Notes: generated by a model not told the origin, from the sequence alone. Shown: positions 1 to 8,356, numbered from the stretch's first letter. The stretch is 64,000 nt of DNA from Paenarthrobacter sp. DKR-5 (GCF_018531425.1 NZ_JAHBOI010000003.1:186001-250000), one strand, 5' to 3'. Made by a program: numbers and translations.

Positions 1-936
1 GATTTCGAAGTCATCCCGCATCGATGCGTGGCTGGCGTCCAGGAGCGCCCCGATGTCGGCAGGGCCCTTGTCTCGGAGCGTCTCGACGGTGTCCAGGACG
101 CGCGCGTCTTCGGTGACGACGTGGCGGACGCGGCGGAAGGTCTCCTCGTCGAGCAGGCCCGCGGCCTCGGCGAGGTCATCCAGGGTGAGGTCGCGCAGCG
201 CCTTGACGCCCATCACTTCGGCGCCGAGTTCACACGACGCGCGGCGCGAGGCGTAGCCGCCGGTGCTGTGCGAATGCGAGACCTTGGTGTCGATGACCAG
301 GATGGCCAGTCCGTTCTCGGCCAGAGCCAGCGGGACCAGCTCGGCGTGCTGGTCCCGGCAGTCCAGGAACACCGCGGCGCCCTCGCGTCCGCGCAGGGAG
401 GCCGACTGGTCCATGATGCCGGTCGGGGCGCCCACGAAGAAATTCTCGGCGCGCTGGGTGAGCAGCACCAGCCGCTCCACCGGCAAGTCCGCCGCGCACA
501 GGTCATTCAGGGCCGTGGCGACGGCGCATTCGATGGCGTGCGAGGATGACAAGCCGGCACCGAGGGGCACATCAGAGTCGAGGAGCAGGTCGAACCCCGG
601 CACGTCCACGCCGGCCTCGGTGAATGCCCAGACGACGCCGAGCGGATACTTGGTCCATCCCTTGGCGTCGGCGGCGCTGAGCTTGTTCAGATCGGTGGAA
701 ACGACCCCGTGGTTGCCGAAGGTCGATACGACGCGCACGGTGCGGTCCGTCCGCAGCGACACTGCGACGCGGGCGGACATGCCGATGGCGAACGGCAGCA
801 CGAAGCCCTCGTTGTAGTCGGTGTGCTCGCCGATCAGGTTCACCCTGCCGGGGGCGGCCCAGACGCCGTCGGGGTCGGAGCCGAATCGCTCCCGGAAGGC
901 TGCCTGCAGATCGGCGGTGCTGAGCGGGCTGGTCAT
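1..936 (-). CDS. galK: Galactokinase, 3' end cut by window edge
   Basis: Galactokinase phosphorylates galactose with ATP to galactose-1-phosphate, the entry step of the Leloir pathway in the cytoplasm. Only the first 312 codons lie in the window; the 3' end runs off the left edge. Residues 30-40 read GRVNLIGEHTD, the galactokinase signature at the start of the GHMP kinase fold. Residues 123-134 read VPLGAGLSSSHA, the phosphate-binding loop; most family members have Ala where this one has His after the serines. The ATG at 936 overlaps the galT stop as ATGA, so translation is probably coupled. It is the third gene of a leftward regulator-galT-galK operon. Confidence 0.95.
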   Translation of the reverse strand, partial: MTSPLSTADLQAAFRERFGSDPDGVWAAPGRVNLIGEHTDYNEGFVLPFAIGMSARVAVSLRTDRTVRVVSTFGNHGVVSTDLNKLSAADAKGWTKYPLGVVWAFTEAGVDVPGFDLLLDSDVPLGAGLSSSHAIECAVATALNDLCAADLPVERLVLLTQRAENFFVGAPTGIMDQSASLRGREGAAVFLDCRDQHAELVPLALAENGLAILVIDTKVSHSHSTGGYASRRASCELGAEVMGVKALRDLTLDDLAEAAGLLDEETFRRVRHVVTEDARVLDTVETLRDKGPADIGALLDASHASMRDDFEI

Positions 937-2045
937 GTGCGGTCGCTTTCCGGGCGGCCGGGCGCGACGTCGCGCAGCCGTGCCGCCACCTGTTCGGGGG
1001 TGGTGTCGTTGATGAAGGCGCCCATCGCGGCTTCGGAGCCGGCGAGGAACTTCAGCTTGTCCTCCGCCCGCCGGGGCGAGGTGAGCTGCAGGTGGAGGTA
1101 GCCGGCCTGGCGCAGGGCAGGGGCCACCGGAGCCTGGTGCCAGGCCGAGATGTACGGCGTGGGCGTGCTGTAGAGCGCATCGAAGCGGCCGAGCAGGTCC
1201 AGGTAGACCTCGGCCAGTTCGTCGCGCTCCTCGCCGCTGAGCCCGGCGAGGTCCGGCACCTGACGGTGCGGCACGAGGTGGACTTCCAGCGGCCAGCGGG
1301 CAGCGAAGGGCACGTATGCGCTGAAGTGGGTCCCTTCAAGGACCATGCGGCTGCCGTCCGCGCGCTCGGCAGCCAGCATCGATCCGGTCAGCGTCTGCCT
1401 GCCGTCGGCGGCATCGAAGAACCGGCCTGCCGCGGCTGCCATCACCGCGCCGCGGGGCGTGACGTACGGGTAGGCGTAAATCTGGCCGTGCGGGTGGTGA
1501 AGGGTGACGCCGATCTGCGCGCCCCGGTTCTCGAAGGGGAAGACCTGCTGGACGCCCGGAAGGGCACTGAGCGCTTCGGTGCGCTGGGCCCAGGCGTCGA
1601 TCACGGTCCGGGCCCGCCGGACACCCAGCCCCGCGAAGGATCCGGTGTGGTCCGGCGTGAACGCGACGACCTCGCAGCGCCCCGTGGCCGGCGCGAGGGT
1701 GCCCCACTCCGGGTCTGCCGGGGCGGGGCCCACGGCAGGTCCGAGTGAGGGGAAACGGTTCTCGAACACCACCACGTCGTAGTCCGAGGCCGGGATCTCG
1801 GACGGGTTCGCCTCGGTCGTCGGGCACAGCGGGCACTGGTCCGCCGGGGGCAGGTAGGTTCGGGTCTGCCGGTGGGCCGCCACCGCCACCCACTCCCCGG
1901 TGAGGGCGTCGAAGCGGATCTCGCCGCTCTCGGGCCGTTCCGGCAGCGGCCGCCGGTCCTCGGCCCCCCGGGGCACCGGCGCGCCGTCGTCGAAGTAGAG
2001 GATCTCCCGGCCGTCGGCGAGGCGGGCGCTGGTCATGCTGCTCAT
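933..2045 (-). CDS. galT: Galactose-1-phosphate uridylyltransferase
   Basis: GalT exchanges galactose-1-phosphate with UDP-glucose to give UDP-galactose and glucose-1-phosphate (Leloir pathway). The 370-residue protein has CPLC at 71-74, a likely metal-binding pair, and the HIT-type active-site motif HHPHGQIYAY at 183-192, whose central His is the nucleophile in the family. Its length matches the usual 330-370 residues. The ATG at 2045 overlaps the stop of the upstream regulator as ATGA; a second in-frame ATG at 2036 is possible, but the overlap favours the first. Its own stop overlaps galK in the same way, so the three genes form one tightly coupled operon. Confidence 0.95.
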   Translation of the reverse strand: MSSMTSARLADGREILYFDDGAPVPRGAEDRRPLPERPESGEIRFDALTGEWVAVAAHRQTRTYLPPADQCPLCPTTEANPSEIPASDYDVVVFENRFPSLGPAVGPAPADPEWGTLAPATGRCEVVAFTPDHTGSFAGLGVRRARTVIDAWAQRTEALSALPGVQQVFPFENRGAQIGVTLHHPHGQIYAYPYVTPRGAVMAAAAGRFFDAADGRQTLTGSMLAAERADGSRMVLEGTHFSAYVPFAARWPLEVHLVPHRQVPDLAGLSGEERDELAEVYLDLLGRFDALYSTPTPYISAWHQAPVAPALRQAGYLHLQLTSPRRAEDKLKFLAGSEAAMGAFINDTTPEQVAARLRDVAPGRPESDRT

Positions 2046-2839
2046 GGCTTCCTTTGCGGGTTGGAGGCGTGCAACGGGGCCACCACGACGGAAGCGATGG
2101 CGGCACGGTAAGGCTTGAGCTCGGAGTCGTCCGCCGAGGCGTCCGTGACCAGCACGTCCACCGCGGAGAGCGGGCAGATGGCCGCCAGGGACACGACGCC
2201 GAGCTTGGTCTTGTCAGCGAGCACCATCAGGCGGTCGGCGGCGGATGCCATGGCTTCGTTGGTGTCAGCCTCGGCGAGGTTGGGGGTGCTCAGGCCGCGG
2301 TCCGGGGAGATGCCGTGCACGCCCATGATGCACAGGTCCGCGTGCAGCCGGCGCACGGTGGCGGTGGCCACCGGTCCGGCGAGCGCTTCCGAGGGAGTGC
2401 GTTCGCCGCCGGTGATGACCACCTTGGTCGAGCCGCCGGCGAGTTGGATTGCCTCCGCCACTTTGAGCGAGTTGGTGATCACCGTCAGGCCCGGCACGCG
2501 GTCGAGCAGTTGGGCCAGTTGGTACGTCGTGGTCCCGCCGGTGAGGAAGACCGTCATTCCCGGGCTGAGCAGCCCGACCGCCGCGGCGGCGATGGCGGCC
2601 TTGGCCTCGCGCTCCCTGTCCGCCTTCACGAGGAAGCCGGGTTCGGCGGCACTCAGCCCGGCCTGCCGGGCGGCTCCGCCATGCACCCGGCGCAGCAGGC
2701 CCCGCGCGTCCAGCGCATCAATGTCGCGGCGCACGGTCATCTCGGACACCTGCAGTGCGGCGGCCACCTCGGTGACCCTAATGGCTTCGCGGCGCTCGAG
2801 TTCGCGCAGGATCCTGCCCTGGCGTTCCGGTGCCAGCAC
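2042..2839 (-). CDS. DeoR family transcriptional regulator of the galactose operon
   Basis: A DeoR-type repressor of 265 residues. An N-terminal winged helix-turn-helix (ERQGRILRELERREAIRV, then VSEMTVRRDIDAL) is followed by a sugar-phosphate sensor domain of DeoRC type, including the FLTGGTTTYQLA stretch. The open frame continues upstream to an ATG at 2893, but I place the start at the GTG at 2839: it is preceded by GGGGGTGAGG, and the protein then begins a few residues before the helix-turn-helix as in other DeoR proteins. The longer start would put the operator inside the gene. It is the first gene of the operon with galT and galK, so autoregulation and galactose-phosphate induction are likely; the effector is inferred from context only. 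Confidence 0.88.
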   Translation of the reverse strand: MLAPERQGRILRELERREAIRVTEVAAALQVSEMTVRRDIDALDARGLLRRVHGGAARQAGLSAAEPGFLVKADREREAKAAIAAAAVGLLSPGMTVFLTGGTTTYQLAQLLDRVPGLTVITNSLKVAEAIQLAGGSTKVVITGGERTPSEALAGPVATATVRRLHADLCIMGVHGISPDRGLSTPNLAEADTNEAMASAADRLMVLADKTKLGVVSLAAICPLSAVDVLVTDASADDSELKPYRAAIASVVVAPLHASNPQRKP

Positions 2840-2852
2840 GACCTCACCCCCA

Positions 2853-2889
2853 GATTCACTCAAAAACTCATAGATTCGAACAAAATATA
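2853..2889. promoter_or_regulatory. Candidate DeoR-type operator and regulator/galT promoter
   Basis: Two direct repeats, GATTCACTCAAAA (2853-2865) and GATTCGAACAAAA (2873-2885), match at 10 of 13 positions and start exactly 20 bp apart, so they lie on the same face of the helix. The second overlaps a leftward -10 box TATATT (2889-2884 read on the minus strand). Repeats of this kind, AT-rich in a GC-rich genome and placed over -10 and +1, fit a DeoR family operator. The stretch lies between the regulator and the divergent galM. Confidence 0.6.
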
Positions 2890-2916
2890 ACATTAGCCGA
2901 CGGTGTCGCGGAACGG

Positions 2917-2922
2917 TAGCTT
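2917..2922 (+). promoter_or_regulatory. -10 box of leaderless galM
   Basis: TAGCTT lies six nucleotides before the galM ATG and no Shine-Dalgarno sequence is visible, so transcription probably starts at or next to the A of the start codon. The same TANNNT-N6 spacing recurs at many genes in this window. Confidence 0.55.
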
Positions 2923-2928
2923 TGAGCC

Positions 2929-3843
2929 ATGACCGATGAAGGCTGTGCCACCGGCACCCAGTATGTCCTCCGGAGGGGCGGTGCCCGTGCGGTCGTCGTC
3001 GAACTGGCCGCGGGTCTGCGCCGTTTCAGCGTCGACGGCGTGGACCTGACGGAAAGCTACCCGGACAGCGAGCTCCCGCCGGGCGCTGCCGGCATCACGC
3101 TCGCACCCTGGGCCAACCGGATCAGGGACGGCCGCTGGACCCTGGACGGCAAGGTCCAGCAGCTGGATCTCACCGAGCCGGCCCGGGGCAACGCGACGCA
3201 CGGGCTGCTGCGCAACACCGGGTACCAGCTTGTCAGCCGCAGCGCGGATGCTGTGGAACTCGAGGCGACGGTGTTTCCGCAGCACGGCTATCCGTTCCGG
3301 CTTCGGCACCGGGTGCGCTACGCGCTCACCGGCCCGTCCGCCCTGCAGGTGGAGCAAACCCTTCACAACCTGTCCACCGCGCGGGCGCCGTTCGTGCTCG
3401 GTGCACACCCCTACCTGCGGATCGGTGAGCTGGACAGCTCCGACTTGACGCTGACCGTCCGGGCCCGCTCCTATCTTCCGGCTGACGAGCAGAAAATCCC
3501 CGGAGCCCCGGTTCCGGTGGACGCCGGCCACGACCTCTCTGCGGGGCGGCGGATCGGGGACCTGCTCCTCGACGCCGCCTACACCGGACTGGACTTCGAC
3601 CGCGGCCCCGTCCGGCACGTGCTCGCCGCCGATGACGGCCGGTCGGTCACGCTTTGGGCCGACGCGAGCTGCGGCTTCGTGCAGGTCTTCGTCACGGACA
3701 CGTTCCCCGGCCGCCGCCGCGCCGTCGCCCTGGAGCCGATGACCGGGCCCGCTGACGCGTTCAACTCCGGCCTCGGCCTGCGCTGGCTGGACCCCGGGGC
3801 GAGCTTCACGTTCCGCTGGGGGATCGAAGCGGACCTGGGCTGA
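2929..3843 (+). CDS. galM: Aldose 1-epimerase (mutarotase)
   Basis: Interconverts the alpha and beta anomers of galactose and glucose so that GalK receives the alpha form. The 304-residue protein has the family hallmarks: a conserved NATHGLLR segment with an active-site His, LGAHPYLR with the second His, and VALEPMTGPADAFN with the catalytic Glu and the conserved Asn. It is transcribed away from the regulator-galT-galK operon and probably shares its operator. There is no convincing ribosome binding site; a -10 box six bases before the ATG suggests a leaderless mRNA. Confidence 0.93.
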   Translation: MTDEGCATGTQYVLRRGGARAVVVELAAGLRRFSVDGVDLTESYPDSELPPGAAGITLAPWANRIRDGRWTLDGKVQQLDLTEPARGNATHGLLRNTGYQLVSRSADAVELEATVFPQHGYPFRLRHRVRYALTGPSALQVEQTLHNLSTARAPFVLGAHPYLRIGELDSSDLTLTVRARSYLPADEQKIPGAPVPVDAGHDLSAGRRIGDLLLDAAYTGLDFDRGPVRHVLAADDGRSVTLWADASCGFVQVFVTDTFPGRRRAVALEPMTGPADAFNSGLGLRWLDPGASFTFRWGIEADLG

Positions 3844-3899
3844 GCCGCCTGCGGCCGACACGGTTTCTCAAATAACGGCCGCTGGTGAAGTATTAAGTC

Positions 3900-5084
3900 A
3901 TGGAACCCCAGGCCCGTCCGGAACACCCCGCCGCCCCGCGGCCTCCGGTGGTCCGGCGCGACGTCGTGGCGGAGATGCCGTACGGGATCCGCGTCGCTGC
4001 GGAGTGGGCCTGGCGGCTGGGGGCGATCCTCCTCGTCGGAGGAGCTCTCGTCTGGCTGCTTTCCCGGGTCAGCTTCCTGCTGATTCCCCTGATGGTCGCC
4101 GCGCTGCTGGCCGGCCTGCTGCGTCCCTTCGTGCAGTGGCTCAGGGCCCGCAAGGTGCCCCGGGGCCTCGCCGTCGCGATCGCGGAACTCGGCATGATCA
4201 GCGTCGTGCTCGGCGCGCTCGCCCTGGTGGGCCGCCAGCTGGCCGTCGGGTTCAGCGAACTCTGGGACGAGGCCCTCACCGGGATCCAGCAGGTGCAGCG
4301 CTGGCTCTCCGATGGCCCGCTGCATCTGACCGCGGACCAGATCGACAAATACGTGCAGGACGCCACCAAGGCCCTGCAGAGCAACAGCGACAGCATCCTC
4401 ACCGGCGCGCTCAGCTTCGGCAGCACCGCCGGGCACTTCGCAGCCGGCACCCTGCTGGCGCTGTTCTCCCTGATTTTCTTCCTCCTCGAGGGCGAGCGGA
4501 TCTGGGCCTTCCTGGTCCGGCTGATGCCCCGGCGCGCCCGGCCCGCTGTCGACGGCGCCGGCCGCAAGGGCTGGGCCTCGATGGTCAGCTACGTGCGGAT
4601 CCAGTTTCTCGTCGCCGCCGTCGACGCCCTCGGAATCGGCGTGGGCGCTGCCCTGCTGGGTGTGCCGCTGGCCCTGCCGCTCGGTGTGCTGGTGCTGCTG
4701 GGCTCCTTCATACCGGTGGTGGGGGCGCTGGTGACCGGGGCGGTGGCCGTGCTGCTGGCCCTGGTCTCGAACGGCTGGGTGAATGCGCTGCTGATGCTCG
4801 GCGTCGTGCTGATCGTCCAGCAGGCCGAAGGCCACCTGCTGCAGCCGCTGGTCATGGGACGCGCCGTGCGGCTGCACCCGGTGGCCGTCATCTTCGCGGT
4901 GGCCGCCGGCTCATACCTCGCCGGGATTCCCGGCGCCTTGTTCGCGGTGCCGCTGCTGGCCGTCGCGAACTCCGCCACCCGTTATATTGCCGCCCGCGGC
5001 TGGGAGCACGAACCGGACCCCCACGGGGACGGGGACGGCCTCGAACCTGCCACGCTTGCCACACCCAAGGAGACCGAACAGTGA
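3900..5084 (+). CDS. AI-2E family transporter (PerM/YdiK type membrane protein)
   Basis: A 394-residue integral membrane protein of the AI-2E transporter family (PF01594). After a proline-rich cytoplasmic N-terminus come two hydrophobic segments (about residues 37-70), a soluble loop, and a C-terminal block of several membrane segments with the typical glycine-rich pattern LGVPLALPLGVLVLLGSFIP and the PLVMGRAVRLHPVAV stretch. Members have been linked to autoinducer export or Na+/H+ exchange, but the substrate cannot be read from sequence. Its TGA overlaps the GTG of ilvA (GTGA), so the two are cotranscribed. Confidence 0.88.
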   Translation: MEPQARPEHPAAPRPPVVRRDVVAEMPYGIRVAAEWAWRLGAILLVGGALVWLLSRVSFLLIPLMVAALLAGLLRPFVQWLRARKVPRGLAVAIAELGMISVVLGALALVGRQLAVGFSELWDEALTGIQQVQRWLSDGPLHLTADQIDKYVQDATKALQSNSDSILTGALSFGSTAGHFAAGTLLALFSLIFFLLEGERIWAFLVRLMPRRARPAVDGAGRKGWASMVSYVRIQFLVAAVDALGIGVGAALLGVPLALPLGVLVLLGSFIPVVGALVTGAVAVLLALVSNGWVNALLMLGVVLIVQQAEGHLLQPLVMGRAVRLHPVAVIFAVAAGSYLAGIPGALFAVPLLAVANSATRYIAARGWEHEPDPHGDGDGLEPATLATPKETEQ

Positions 5085-6319
5085 CCGTCCTCGATACCCT
5101 TCCCGTCACGGTGGAAAACGTGCTCGAAGCACGCACCCTCCTGGACGGCATCATCGAAAAGACCCCCGTGGAGGTCTCCCGGGCGCTGGGCCGGATGGTG
5201 GGCTCCGATGTGTTCCTCAAGTGCGAGAACCTGCAGCGCGCCGGCTCGTTCAAGGTCCGCGGCGCTTACGTCCGGATGGCCAAGCTCACCCCCGAGGAGC
5301 GGGCGCGCGGAGTGGTGGCCGCCTCGGCCGGCAACCACGCCCAGGGCGTTGCGGTGGCCGCGGCCCGGCTTGGCATCAAGGCGCGCATCTACATGCCTCT
5401 GGGCGTCGCGCTGCCCAAGCTGGCGGCGACGCGCGGCCACGGTGCCGAGGTGGTGCTGCACGGGCACAACGTGGACGAGGCGCTCGCCGAGGCGCAGCGC
5501 TATGCCGACGAAACCGGCGCGGTGTTCGTGCACCCCTTCGACAACGTCGACGTCGTCGCCGGCCAAGGGACCATCGGCCTGGAAATCCTCGAACAGATCC
5601 CGAATGTCGACACGGTGATCATGGGCGTGGGCGGCGGCGGGCTGCTCGCCGGTGTCGCCGTCGCGGTCAAGGCCAAGGCCTGCGAGCTCGGGCGCGAAAT
5701 CCGGGTCATCGGCGTGCAGGCCGAGAACGCCGCCGCCTACCCGCCCTCGCTGGCGGCCGATGCCCTGGTCCCGCTGCAGCGCGTCTCCACGATGGCGGAC
5801 GGCATCGCCGTCGGCCGTCCCGGCCAGCTGCCGTTCTCGATTATCCGCGAGCTGGTCGACGATGTCGTCACCGTCAGCGAGGACGCGCTCGCCCGTGCCC
5901 TGATCTTCCTGCTGGAGCGCAGCAAGATGGTGGTCGAGCCGGCCGGCGCCGTGGGCGTGGCCGCCCTGATGGAGGGCAAGATCGAGAACCCGGGCACGAC
6001 CGCGGTGATCCTCTCCGGCGGCAACATCGACCCGATGCTCATGCTCAAGGTCATCCAGCGCGGTCTTTCGGCGGCAGGGCGGTACATGACGGTCAGGATG
6101 CTCCTCGACGACCGGCCGGGCTCACTGGCCACCATCTCGCGCATCATCGCCGAGTCCGACGCCAACGTGACCGGCGTGGACCACACCAGGGTGGGCGGCG
6201 CGATCAGCATGGGCGACGTGGCCATCACCATCAACATGGAAACCAAAGGCCACGAACACTGCGAGCAGGTGCTGAACAACCTGCGGGCCGAGGGGTTCCA
6301 GCCCGTTGTGGTGCACTAA
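5081..6319 (+). CDS. ilvA: Threonine ammonia-lyase with C-terminal ACT domain
   Basis: PLP-dependent threonine dehydratase, which deaminates threonine to 2-oxobutanoate, the first step towards isoleucine or threonine breakdown. I start it at the GTG at 5081: AAGGAGA lies seven bases upstream, and the GTGA overlap with the transporter stop is typical coupling. This gives 412 residues. AGSFKVRGA contains the PLP lysine (residue 58), GVGGGGLLAG binds the cofactor phosphate, and a single ACT domain (YMTVRMLLDDRPGSLATIS onwards) fills about the last 75 residues. The one-ACT, roughly 400-residue form is the short type seen in actinobacteria, unlike the 500-residue biosynthetic E. coli IlvA. Confidence 0.93.
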   Translation: MTVLDTLPVTVENVLEARTLLDGIIEKTPVEVSRALGRMVGSDVFLKCENLQRAGSFKVRGAYVRMAKLTPEERARGVVAASAGNHAQGVAVAAARLGIKARIYMPLGVALPKLAATRGHGAEVVLHGHNVDEALAEAQRYADETGAVFVHPFDNVDVVAGQGTIGLEILEQIPNVDTVIMGVGGGGLLAGVAVAVKAKACELGREIRVIGVQAENAAAYPPSLAADALVPLQRVSTMADGIAVGRPGQLPFSIIRELVDDVVTVSEDALARALIFLLERSKMVVEPAGAVGVAALMEGKIENPGTTAVILSGGNIDPMLMLKVIQRGLSAAGRYMTVRMLLDDRPGSLATISRIIAESDANVTGVDHTRVGGAISMGDVAITINMETKGHEHCEQVLNNLRAEGFQPVVVH

Positions 6320-6329
6320 GGGCACACCC

Positions 6330-6917
6330 GTGCAGCCACCCGTGCTGACGCGGGCCCACGCGGCGGCGGGCGCATGGGTGGTCGGAGGCCTGGCCGCGCT
6401 GCTGTACCTCGTCCAGCTCGTCCACCTCGCGGTGGGGTTCCAGCTCGAGTGGCTGCTGGGGATCCGGCCGCGGGTGGCTTCGAGCCTCCCCGACATCCTC
6501 AGCGCCCCGCTGGTCCATGTCGACTGGGCCCACCTGGGGGCCAACACCCTGCCGCTGCTGGTCTTCGGCTACCTGGTGTTCCTGGCCGGCCGCCGGGCCT
6601 TCGCGACGTGCCTGGCACTGAGCTGGGTGTGTTCGGGCACCTTGGTCTGGCTGATCGGCACCGGCCTGACGGTCGGCATCTCCGGCGTCGACTTCGGCCT
6701 GTTCAGCTTCCTGCTGCTGCGCGGGTTCCTGAACCGGAGCTGGCAGCAGATCCTGCTCTCCGCAGCGTTGTTGCTGTTCTACGGCGGCATCCTGCTCGGG
6801 CTGCTGCCCGTGGATGGGCGTCCGATCTCCTGGCAGGCGCATCTGGGGGGTGCACTCGGGGGAGTGGCGGCAGCCGTCGTCACCCGGGAGCGCGCAGGCC
6901 GGAGCCTGCTTCCCTGA
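6330..6917 (+). CDS. Rhomboid family intramembrane serine protease
   Basis: A 195-residue membrane protein with six or so hydrophobic segments and the rhomboid catalytic elements: HLGAN at 68-72 (the HxxxN motif of helix 2), GISGVDFG with the catalytic Ser at 118, and HLGG with the catalytic His at 171 in the last helix. It should cleave single-pass membrane proteins within the bilayer; no substrate is suggested by context. The open frame reaches a TTG at 6306 inside ilvA, but the GTG at 6330 with AAGG nine bases upstream is the better start. It follows ilvA by ten bases and is likely in the same transcript. Confidence 0.87.
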   Translation: MQPPVLTRAHAAAGAWVVGGLAALLYLVQLVHLAVGFQLEWLLGIRPRVASSLPDILSAPLVHVDWAHLGANTLPLLVFGYLVFLAGRRAFATCLALSWVCSGTLVWLIGTGLTVGISGVDFGLFSFLLLRGFLNRSWQQILLSAALLLFYGGILLGLLPVDGRPISWQAHLGGALGGVAAAVVTRERAGRSLLP

Positions 6918-6946
6918 AGGGGCCGGTTTCCTGAAGGGGCCGGGAC

Positions 6947-7003
6947 CGAGAGGCCAGTCGCGGCGGGCTTCCTGCGCGCAAGCCCACCGCAACTGGCCTC
7001 TCG
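6947..7003. repeat. Intergenic palindrome, family copy 1
   Basis: Inverted repeat with arms 6947-6970 and 6980-7003 (22 of 24 positions pair, 9-nt loop). The left arm contains GAGAGGCCAGT and CGGCGGGCTT. It lies 30 nt behind the rhomboid stop and ahead of the greA terminator, between convergent genes. Four further copies with the same core occur at 14989, 18028, 19101 and 24100. A hairpin in RNA from either strand is expected, so it may act as a bidirectional terminator or stabiliser, or be a REP-like mobile palindrome. Confidence 0.8.
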
Positions 7004-7029
7004 CGCACCCGGAACACGCCCTGAACGCA

Positions 7030-7068
7030 GGAGCGCCCGGACAACCACGGGGGCTGTCCGGGCGCTCC
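7030..7068. terminator. Hairpin terminator of greA
   Basis: GGAGCGCCCGGACA (7030-7043) pairs perfectly with TGTCCGGGCGCTCC (7055-7068) across an 11-nt loop. It starts 13 nt behind the greA stop on the minus strand. There is no U-tract, which is common for actinobacterial terminators. It may also stop readthrough from the rhomboid operon. Confidence 0.7.
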
Positions 7069-7081
7069 GGAAACGCGGGGC

Positions 7082-7576
7082 TCAGCCCTGGTAGGGCTTG
7101 GCGGAGATGATCTCCACCGCAATTTCCTTGCCGTTCGGAGCGGTGTAGCTGAGCTTGTCCCCGGCCTTGTGGCCGTGGATGGCAGTGCCGAGCGGCGACT
7201 TCTCGCTGAAGACATCCAGGTCCGAATCGCCGGCGACTTCGCGGCTTCCCAGCAGGAAGGTGGTTTCATCCCCGGCGATCTTCGCCACGACGAGCATGCC
7301 GGGCTCGACGATGCCGTCGTCAGCGGGCGCCTCGCCCACGTGGGCGTCGCGGAGCAGCTCGGTGAGGTGCCGGATGCGGGCCTCGATCTTGCCCTGCTCC
7401 TCCTTGGCCGCGTGGTAGCCGCCGTTTTCCTTCAGGTCACCCTCGGAACGGGCCTGCTCAATCTTCTTGACGACGTCGGCGCGGCCAGGCCCGGAGAGTT
7501 CATCCAGTTCCGCCTTCAGGCGGTCAAAAGCTTCGTGGGTGAGCCAGACTACAGGCGCGCTGTTGGTGGTCGACAC
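7082..7576 (-). CDS. greA: Transcription elongation factor GreA
   Basis: GreA rescues backtracked RNA polymerase by stimulating cleavage of the nascent RNA 3' end. The 164-residue protein has the N-terminal coiled-coil domain with the basic and acidic tip region (ARSEGDLKENGGYHAAKEEQ, residues about 43-62) and a C-terminal FKBP-like domain with the conserved SPLGTAIHGHKAGD stretch. The start is a GTG at 7576 preceded by AAGAGGAG seven bases upstream. It is the last gene before a strong hairpin terminator and seems to have its own 240-nt upstream region. Confidence 0.96.
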   Translation of the reverse strand: MSTTNSAPVVWLTHEAFDRLKAELDELSGPGRADVVKKIEQARSEGDLKENGGYHAAKEEQGKIEARIRHLTELLRDAHVGEAPADDGIVEPGMLVVAKIAGDETTFLLGSREVAGDSDLDVFSEKSPLGTAIHGHKAGDKLSYTAPNGKEIAVEIISAKPYQG

Positions 7577-7816
7577 GGACTTCTCCTCTTAGGTACTGCG
7601 GCGGCCGGCGTTGCCGGTCACCTCGGCTGTTGTTTGCGGACGCCGGGTTTCTGCACCAGCGCCACACAAGCAAACACCCCGCCTCAGTCCGGCTGCTCTT
7701 CCCTGGATTCCGGTTGCAGCAACCAACTAAGCGGGGCGAAGGTATTGATCAAGTGTAGTCAATCAGCGCGGGAAACCCAAGAGGTCGGCGCTCCGCGCGG
7801 CGCTGCCCGCTCGCCG
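7577..7816 (-). other. Structured non-coding region upstream of greA
   Basis: 240 nt between DUF4307 and greA with no supported gene. At 7677-7736 CCCCGC pairs with GCGGGG and the stem continues inward (CUUAGU with ACUGAG on the minus-strand RNA, one bulge and one G-U pair), enclosing a small hairpin GGTTG-CTG-CAACC. The G-U pair exists only in minus-strand RNA, so the fold belongs to greA-direction transcripts. It could be a terminator for the DUF4307 gene or a structured leader of greA. I do not recognise a known riboswitch consensus. Confidence 0.4.
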
Positions 7817-8248
7817 TCAGGATGCTCCGGCGTCGATCCAGCATCTGTCGACCATGCCCGAGACGGCCAGCGATTCGGTCCGCAGCCGCACCTGGTGGTT
7901 GGTTGTAGGGCCCGCTCCCGGAGCGTCGGGGCCGATCGTGACGACCTTCCAGCCGACGACGGCGAACGCCTCGTCCATCGCCTTCACCGCGCACTTGGCG
8001 GTGCTTCCGGCGTCCTTGGTGACCTGGAACTCCACGTCCGTGGCCGTCGGGTCCACGACCTTGTAGCCGGTGTCCTTGAAGCTGACACTGTTGATCGACG
8101 AGCTGATGCCGAACCACGCCAGCAGTCCCACCGCCACCGCCAGGGCCGCCCCGATGAGCAGAAGGGTGCCGCGGCGGGAGAGCGCGCGCTTCTGGCCGCC
8201 GTAGCGATTGGCTAGGCTGGTCTCAGCTGATGGTTCGGTGGCGGTCAC
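7817..8248 (-). CDS. DUF4307 single-pass membrane protein
   Basis: A 143-residue protein of the actinobacterial DUF4307 family. A short charged N-terminus is followed by one transmembrane segment (about residues 28-50, LLLIGAALAVAVGLLAWFG) and an extracytoplasmic domain with a conserved CAVKAMDEAFAVVGWKVV stretch and a second Cys near the C-terminus (RCW), which could form a disulfide. The function is unknown. The frame extends upstream of the GTG at 8248 but the added residues look non-coding. In this lineage the gene sits divergently beside mca, as here. Confidence 0.8.
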   Translation of the reverse strand: MTATEPSAETSLANRYGGQKRALSRRGTLLLIGAALAVAVGLLAWFGISSSINSVSFKDTGYKVVDPTATDVEFQVTKDAGSTAKCAVKAMDEAFAVVGWKVVTIGPDAPGAGPTTNHQVRLRTESLAVSGMVDRCWIDAGAS

Positions 8249-8356
8249 GGTGTCCCAATGGTTTTCCGGCAGGGCAGCTTCCAGTTTATCGCCACCATCG
8301 ACGCAGCCCTGCCGCCGGGGCAGGCTGCACTGCACCGCATCCGGGAGGAATCTTCA

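Noticed and set aside
3851-3882. GCGGCCG/CGGCCGC inverted repeat between galM and the transporter gene as a terminator
   Set aside because: Only 7 bp with an 18-nt AT-rich loop; too weak to call, and common by chance in GC-rich DNA.
4004-5080. Long N-terminal extension of the ilvA frame
   Set aside because: It overlaps the transporter gene in another frame, is Arg/Pro-rich noise, and the GTG at 5081 has a strong Shine-Dalgarno.
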